From the NCBI GenBank assembly GCA_023375675.1, contig JALQBC010000048.1, forward strand, positions 124,001 to 188,000: 64,000 bases of DNA, given 5' to 3'. The notes beneath the pieces were generated by a model, which had not been told where the DNA came from, made no database searches, and was given only the letters and a program-made list of their open reading frames with translations. Both the position numbers and the translations under genes were made by a program. The stretch's first letter is position 1. Each line of letters starts with the position of its first letter. Source of the stretch: Cytospora piceicola (Eukaryota > Ascomycota > Sordariomycetes > Diaporthales > Cytosporaceae). Shown one piece after another: positions 57,721-64,000 of the stretch.

Positions 57721-58372
57721 ATGCCTCCTTCAAAAGCATCCCGGGCCGCCGCCGCCGCCGCCCACGAAGACCCCGACTCGAAGACCACCAATCCCAAGGA
57801 GAAAAATGGCCACACTACACATCATACCAATGGAAAGATGCGCCGCGGCGCCAGTTCAACTGGCTCCAACCTGAAAGAGGTCCAAAACGCCGCCAACATG
57901 CCGTCCCCTCCCACCGAAGCACCGACCAGTGCGCCGACCTCAAACCCGAGTGTATGTGTCTGCCCACACCTCCCGATAACCCCTATGTTACCTGCGACAC
58001 AACAGACCTTGCTGACTCTATCTCTCATGACAGATCCAATGGACCGCCAATGATCGCGACTTCCTCCACCGTTACCGCCGCGAATACCACCTCAACACCC
58101 CTACCGCCTACGCAAGCGACTACCGGTCCTGGGTCCTGACCCAACCTGGCAGCATTGGTCTGTACTCCCCAACACTAGCAAGGAGGAAAGAGTTCCGGCG
58201 ACAGCCAAAAGGCGAATTGGCAAACACTGTTCGAAAACACTTTAGCAGTCAGGCTGTCCAGGAGAATGACGCCATCGTGGACTTCGTGCACCGTGTCAGG
58301 CGAGGACGGCTGACGAAGACGACCGGTCCCGTCCAGACTGCAAAGAAGGTGACAAGATCCGACTGGCTATGA
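57721..58372 (+). CDS. SAP30: SAP30-like subunit of the Sin3/Rpd3 histone deacetylase complex
   Basis: Exons 57721-57951 and 58034-58372 give 189 residues. The N-terminal 77 residues (MPPSKASRAAAAAA) are disordered. Exon 2 carries the Sin3-binding region: FLHRYRREYHLNTPTAY, then GSIGLYSPTLARRK and LANTVRKHFSSQAVQEND, ending IVDFVHRVRRG. These blocks match the order and wording I know from fungal Sap30 proteins, which bridge Sin3 and Rpd3 in chromatin repression. The frame shifts at the intron (GTATGT donor, TTGCTGAC branch, ATGACAG acceptor), so neither single open frame shows the whole protein. A longer upstream start was not found. It lies in tandem with MDJ1 on the same strand. Confidence 0.88.
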
Positions 58373-59194
58373 AACTCGGCCATACTACATTTCATTCATG
58401 AGGGGAACAACACATCGCTTTGTTTCTAGGTGTCTTGGGAGGGGAAGGCGTTCAGGGGCAATTGAGATTTTGGGGTCCAGCATATTTTTGTGAGGCGCTT
58501 CACACAATATGGGGCTTTCCGCGGTTCAGGCACGGGGAATTGGATAAAGAGCAGGCGTTTGGAAGGTTTCCATGGATCAGGATTGCATTATACCTCTAGG
58601 TGAACTCTCTGCAAATCGACAGTAACTACATACATAGTACTTCACTTTTTGTTTCTTAGTCTTGTTTATTTTTCACGAGCAGCCAACACTTCCAAGGATC
58701 GCATCTGATTTCCGTGTGCTTTCAGGGACTCGCGACTTCCGCGACTTATCCTTATCGTAACCTGGAATCACCCCCACATTTCCACCTTATCGGAATGTGG
58801 GCTTCTAGGATGACGCTGTGCTGTGCTGTGCTGGAAACTGCTGCCGTGCTCTGCCTCAGGCACCAGTTGAACTACCTAGGTACCTGCAAATAGTTGATAA
58901 GTCGACCTCGGGGCTTCGGACAGGCGGGTCGCTACTGGTAGGTACAGTACACAGTACCGATTCTGTACCCAGTAAAAGCACCTGGGCACCCCCGTACCTA
59001 GGTAGCTATGGGGCCGGCGAACATCGGCTCAACGCTCCCGAACCTCTAATCGGCCTCGCGATGTCATCTCGAAAATCTTCTAGAATTTTCACAAGCTTTC
59101 TACAGCCTCGCCGACGCGCAAAAGCTTTTCCTCCCACCACCAGTTCCTGAATTGCTCGCGTCCACTTATGCAGTCGAAATTGTCCATCTAAAAT
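58373..59194. other. Intergenic region
   Basis: No gene is seen. It holds a CTGTG repeat (58817-58832) and two perfect TACCTAGGTA palindromes (58873-58882, 58995-59004), about 190 and 310 bp upstream of the MDJ1 start. Confidence 0.6.
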
Positions 59195-60959
59195 ATGCAA
59201 CCAAGCATCGTAATTCGTGCTGCCGCGCCCGTTCGACCGCTGGCACCGGCGCAACTATGCGGGCGGAAGCTCAGGATCGCGGCATCCTCATGTCCGCAGG
59301 CCCGGAAGCTCACCACAATCGCTTCTAGACCCAAGCAGCAGGCGAGACGGCAAATAACAGAACGATGTGGCACACAAACATCACCGAGGAGGGTAAGTCG
59401 ATTCCTCTCTGGCGAGGTCCAACCCTTTAGCTCTGGCGGAGCTCTGGCGGTAGCTGATGGCATACCAATCTTGTAGGCGTTCCACGCGACGTCCAGGTCC
59501 ATGGCCATGAAAGACCCATACAAGGCCCTGGGAGTCGGCAAGACTGCATCGGCCTCCGACATCAAAAAGGCATACTACGGCCTGGCGAAGAAGTTCCATC
59601 CCGACACGAACAAGGACCCCAAGGCCAAGGACCAGTTCGCCGAAATACAGGCCGCCTACGAGATCCTCTCCGACGCCAAGAAGAGGGAACAATACGACCA
59701 GTTCGGTGCGGCGGCCTTCGACCCCAACGCAGGGCCCGGCCCGGGTGGTGACCCCTTCGGCGGGGCAGGACATCCTTTCGGCGGCGGGTTTGGAGGCGGC
59801 GGCTTCGGCGGAGGCGGCTTCGGCGGTGCTGGCTTTGGATTCGAAGATCTGTTCAACCAGGCGTTTGGCGGCGGGGCCAGGAGAGGAGGAGGCAGGAGCC
59901 CGTTCGGCCAGGAGACGGCTGTGGTCGGTGACAACATCGAGGTGCAGGCGACGATATCATTCCTGGAGGCGGCCAAGGGGACGAATAAGACCATCACCAT
60001 CACGCCGATGGTGACGTGCAACACCTGCGGCGGCAACGGCTTGAAGGAGGGCGCGCAGCGGAGCTCGTGCCAGTCCTGCGGCGGCAGCGGCACGCGGGTG
60101 CACATGATGAACGGCGGCTTCCAGGTGGCCGCGACATGTAGCTCTTGCGGTGGTTCCGGGTCCACGGTGCCGAGGGGATCCCAGTGCAAGACCTGCAAGG
60201 GCGACGGTGCGGTGCGCGAGAGGAAGACACTGACGGTTGACATCCCCGGCGGTATCGAGGACGGCATGAGACTGCGGGTCGACGGCCAGGGCGACGCACC
60301 CTCCCTGGGCGCTGCGGGCGACCCCAACGCAAGGGGCATCAAGGGTGATTTGTTCGTGTTTGTGCGGGTCACGCCCGATCAGAAGTTCAGTCGCGCCGGC
60401 TCCGACATCCTCTACACGTCTACCATACCATTCACGACGGCACTGCTGGGCGGAGAGGTCACCATACCGACCCTAGACAGCCAAGTTAACGTCAAGGTTG
60501 CCACCGGCACGGCGACGGGTGACAAGATGACGCTGGCGGGCATGGGCATGAAGAAGCTGAATGGCCGGCGGGGCGGCTCGGGAGACCTGAAGGTCGAGTT
60601 CAAGGTCAACATGCCCAAATACCTGAACGCCAACCAGCGGACTCTCGTGGAGATGCTGGCGGACGAGATGGGTGACAAGACGGCCAAGAGGGTTATGCTC
60701 AAGCCCTCTGGCGGGTCGGGATCAGCGTAAGTCGAGAGTCCATTTTCCGGGGCGTTGCGCGAAGTGCGGTTGACTAAGACTCGAACGCAGAAGCAGTGAT
60801 GGTGGTGCACCGACAGCCGAGGACCACAAGAACGAAGGGTTTTTGAAGTCGATATGGCACAACTTGACGAACCACCCGGCCCACAGGCAAGACGGCGAGG
60901 CCGGCGAGGCCACAGGCAAGACGGACTCTTCGAAACCGGATGGCGAGAAGAAGGAGTAG
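59195..60959 (+). CDS. MDJ1: Mitochondrial DnaJ/Hsp40 co-chaperone Mdj1
   Basis: Exons 59195-59392, 59477-60726 and 60791-60959 give 538 residues. The first exon and start of the second encode a basic, Arg-rich presequence with few acidic residues ([17 protein letters not shown]), as for matrix import. The J domain (~77-142) has the catalytic HPD in [10 protein letters not shown] and ends [10 protein letters not shown] Gly/Phe-rich segment ([12 protein letters not shown]) follows. The zinc-binding region has four CxxCxGxG repeats ([32 protein letters not shown]). The C-terminal substrate-binding domain contains [13 protein letters not shown] and GDLFVFVRV. The last exon adds the acidic tail typical of fungal Mdj1. 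It stimulates mitochondrial Hsp70 in protein folding. Internal ATG 59501 starts the J domain but would lose the presequence. Confidence 0.96.
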
Positions 60960-61714
60960 AAGCAGGATAGAAATGTATATCATGCTTTGATGAGATGTAC
61001 AAAAAAGCGATACTCACTTATACCTTAGATAGACCGATAATTTGCATGGATGGTGTTCCTGGAAGGGCATGTATGATGACTGCACTGGCGCTCTGAGGAC
61101 CGGGAAGAATGAGCAGATCTGGAGAGCTTACAGAGAACCTCTGTGTCTGTGTATCTACTTGATCGTGTACTATTGACAGGGAAAAAAGACCACTCTCAGC
61201 AAGACAAACCAAGTCACCATGATGGCGATTCTTTGTCTCGAACACAATGTTTCTTCAGACTCGTTTCATGGGATGGATGCACTTCAGCCAGTGTATGTGC
61301 CCTGTTAAGATGGACACATTTATAGGTAGTAAACTTCCAAAGGCATCCTGGTACAGTGTATCCATGTTTATGAATATACTTCATCCGGAAGAACTACTTT
61401 GGGCTTATAGTTAAGTGATACTTGCCATGGGCAGGCTGAGCTTGCGACCTCATGTTGGCTTGCCTCTAGCAATTCGTGGTGTTTTGAGGCTCCGAGCTGC
61501 CAGCTAGTGCTCGATGGATGGGACGTCACATTATGAAGTTTGAGGTCCATTTGTTCGTTCATATTATCATCACTGTAAGCAGCAGATGTTTGTGCGTCAA
61601 AAAGGTCGAACGTATCATCAACAGTCAGAGATAACACGCCCACCCCGAGGAATAAAGAAAAGCCCCGGCCAAACCAAACAAACATGTACATTATTGCTCT
61701 TGAGGAGCACGAAA
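60960..61714. other. Intergenic region between convergent genes
   Basis: 3' flank of MDJ1 and of the partial minus-strand gene. No gene is seen. The 107-aa and 75-aa frames have no features. Confidence 0.6.
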
Positions 61715-64000
61715 CTATCGTGGAACTCCACCAAAATCAGCACCCGTAAGCTTGTATGTGTCGTCGTTGCCATTGTCCTCCGGGCCAGGCAGATTTTCTG
61801 CCTCGTCCTCCATGGCGGAATCATCTGGCTCATCATCTTCGTCTCCGTCTCCTCCCTCATGATATTCTTCATCATCGGAATTTACCTGAGATCGGGAATT
61901 ATTGGTTAGCCAGCCATTACCTGCAACCTGCTTAGGGATAAGTGTCCCCGATTCCTACCTGCAATATTCCCAAGATGTCCGCTCCTTCCTCAACATTTTC
62001 ATGAGTATTTCCACGTCCAACTTCGCTCTCGTATCCGTCAACGATGGGCAGGAAGTCTTCTGTTGTGATCCCTATTCGAGCCATACATAGTCAGCACGAT
62101 ATGAGCAGGAGAATTACTGTGTAATCATGGGTAAGCCATGTAGGAAACCCAATACATAGGGTAGTACCCTCCTCTATAGAGGTGTTCGAAGCGGCAGGGA
62201 GAACCTTGGAAGGCCACGCCGCGGAACCCGCGACATGGGGGGAGGGGGAGGGGGGGAGGGCTTTCATGCGGTCCCAAACATCCAGCAGAGGATGAACCTA
62301 CTTTCGTCGCTGTTGCTCGGGTGACGGTCTCCAACCTTCCAGAAGGCACTTGGACCACAAGGGCCAGAAGGATCATAGTCTCTGGTTCTCGTGGGTTAGC
62401 GGGACCGTCAAGTGACAACGAGATCTAGTGTTTGCTGCCAAGGTTGCGTACTTGTCAAACCAGTTACCGACCACCTTGGATGACCTGATCCCACCCAACT
62501 GGATCCCTTCACTACGCCATCTTTCCTGGCCACCAAAGAGGGAGAAACTGGTCCAGCGGACCTCGCCCTCTCTGGTCAGGCGGACGGTTCCTATCCACGT
62601 AACACCAGACTGTCAGCTCTCGTCACATTCCACAACATGGTACACCATATCATCATCGCAACAGCAGGTACCCTTTACGGTCACCTCACCTCTGAGGTCG
62701 GAATTGGCATTCTCATCCCAGCTTGAGTCCAAGGAGCGGGAGAAGCCCTCGAAATAGACCACTGGTAGAGATTGCCCATCCTCGGGTCCTGGGGGCTCGA
62801 TCTTGGTGACATGGACCTTCATGATGATTAGCCGCGTGGCCTCGCCCTCATCGAGAGCCGGTCGCGGAAGGTGGTCAGGTAGATGGTCGTATGGCGGGAA
62901 GTTGTAGCCGAAGAAGTCGTTGTCTACCATCGGAAGTTAGTACATCCCCGTTGTTTATGATTCGGGACTGATCCGGGAGCCTAAGGGCTTATAAGTGGTC
63001 TCTCAGCCGCGCCTATACCACTTGCCCTGAGACAGGCTGGGATAGATGTAAAGGTCAACGTACAGTCGAGGAAGCATACAACCTATCCAACTTTTAAGTC
63101 AGCATTTCGGAACATTCATGTGGAAATGTTAGTAACATACCCTCACCCATGTCCCGGTTACATCATACGGATCCTCCAGTTCAAGGTCTGTGACCCGCCT
63201 GTTCGCGGGTAACGGGATATAACTATTTGGCCAACAGCCGGCAAAGGGAACGCCCCAGAACTGCTGGAATACCGGCAATTGGTCTAGCCCCTTACTCGTC
63301 ATGTTAAACCACAACACTATCATGATAGCCTCGACCTTCTCCCAGTCAACCCTGTCCTCGGGAACGCCGTCCTGTCCGTCCCGGTTCCCCTCGCTGCCGA
63401 TCGGGCCCGGCCCCTCGTCCATGAACGGGCCCCAGCGTGTGCGCGTCGTGTATTCACGGATATCGTACACCTTGCTGCACGCAAACGGATAGGTCTTGCT
63501 GCCGCGGGTGCGGCCGTAGCTCAGGATGGGCACCCCGTACAGGCAGTGCAGCTTAGCTGACATCTGACGTCTCTTGTCCGGCGGCTGCTTGGGCGAGGCA
63601 AAGCTCTTCACCGGGGCGCGGGCACGTTGGAATAGGAACGACTGGCAGAGGAAGGCTTCGATGGTGGAGGGGGAGGAGAAGCAATCCCGGAGTATGTTAG
63701 TGTTCACGCCTGCTTCGTAGGTGACGCTCAACCGGGGACGGGCCCCATTGGAGGCAGAGCGGTGGAGGAGGCGAGTGGTGGTGTTATAGACGAATTCAAG
63801 GTGTTCGCCCTACTTGCTGCGTTAGTAATGTCCCGGCTACGTATCACGGGTAGTCTGGGGAACCCATGGGAGGAGTTAGAACTGAGCTTGCACTCAGCGC
63901 TCCGTGCTCACCTTATTTGGATCAGAACTGGCACAGATACGCTTCAGCTTGACTAGGTCTTGTACTTCCTGGATCCAGTTGGTGTCTCTGGTGGGAGGCG
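61715..64000 (-). CDS. Fungal F-box-associated-type protein, N-terminus outside the window
   Basis: Eight exons are seen: >64000-63912, 63809-63147, 63082-63064 (19 nt), 62923-62690, 62590-62452, 62381-62302, 62071-61959 and 61885-61715. Together they form ~502 codons in one phase. The chain reads ...RDTNWIQEVQDLVKLKR, then DPYDVTGTW-VVCFLD-YNDFFGYNF, LIIMKVHVTKIEPP, FSRSLDSSWDENANSDLRG-TVRLTREGEVRWTSF, ERWRSEGIQLGGIRSS and GNWFDK-DYDPSGPCGPSAFWK. I associate these blocks with a large fungal family whose N-terminus carries an F-box, but that part is beyond the window, so the assignment is inferred. The tail is very acidic (EDDEPDDSAMEDEAE). Exons 3 and 6-8 depend on small exons joined by phase and splice signals; intron 62072-62301 is long (230 nt). 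Confidence 0.75.

Noticed and set aside
1..64000. tRNA, 5S rRNA, transposons and viral remnants
   Set aside because: I looked for the GGTTCGANNCC box on both strands and for transposase or reverse-transcriptase motifs in the frames and found none that stand up. A scan with dedicated software would be decisive.

Overview
The window looks like a chromosome segment from a filamentous ascomycete (Pezizomycotina, most likely a Sordariomycete). The evidence is short introns (mostly 54-110 nt) with GTAAGT/GTATGT-type donors and CTAAC/CTGAC branch points, Zn2Cys6 and C2H2 regulators carrying fungal-type regulatory domains, a fused LeuC-LeuD isopropylmalate isomerase, and GC-rich coding sequence. Gene models were built by hand from reading-frame continuity, splice signals and family knowledge; codon phase was checked across every junction, and one junction (in the methyltransferase gene near 21.0-21.2 kb) does not resolve with a normal GT donor.

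Left part (1-20 kb) is mostly housekeeping. It has the 3' end of an unknown gene, an unknown basic Ser-rich protein, 3-isopropylmalate dehydratase (leucine synthesis), an Rkm5-like protein lysine methyltransferase, a long-chain acyl-CoA synthetase convergent with an NCS-1/frequenin calcium sensor, and the replication factor Cdc45 with a possible MCB box just upstream of its start.

Middle part (20-38 kb) has a LaeA/TAM-like SAM methyltransferase with nine introns and several tiny exons. It diverges from a cytochrome P450 across a 5.5 kb gene-free stretch. A JMJD5/KDM8-type JmjC hydroxylase and a long F-box protein follow.

Right part (38-64 kb) has a proline-rich transglutaminase-like protein, a DHA2-type MFS transporter divergent from a Zn2Cys6 transcription factor, and a C2H2 plus fungal-regulatory-domain transcription factor convergent with that regulator. 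After a second 5.3 kb gene-free stretch come a SAP30-like Sin3/HDAC subunit, the mitochondrial Hsp40 Mdj1, and an eight-exon gene cut by the window edge that resembles fungal F-box-associated proteins.

No tRNA, rRNA, CRISPR, transposase or reverse transcriptase was seen. There is no polyketide synthase, peptide synthetase or terpene synthase, so the P450, methyltransferase, MFS and Zn2Cys6 genes cannot be called a biosynthetic cluster from this window. The most unusual non-coding signal is the perfect palindrome TACCTAGGTA, found 15 times and only between genes. Two well-supported GC-AG introns are also notable.
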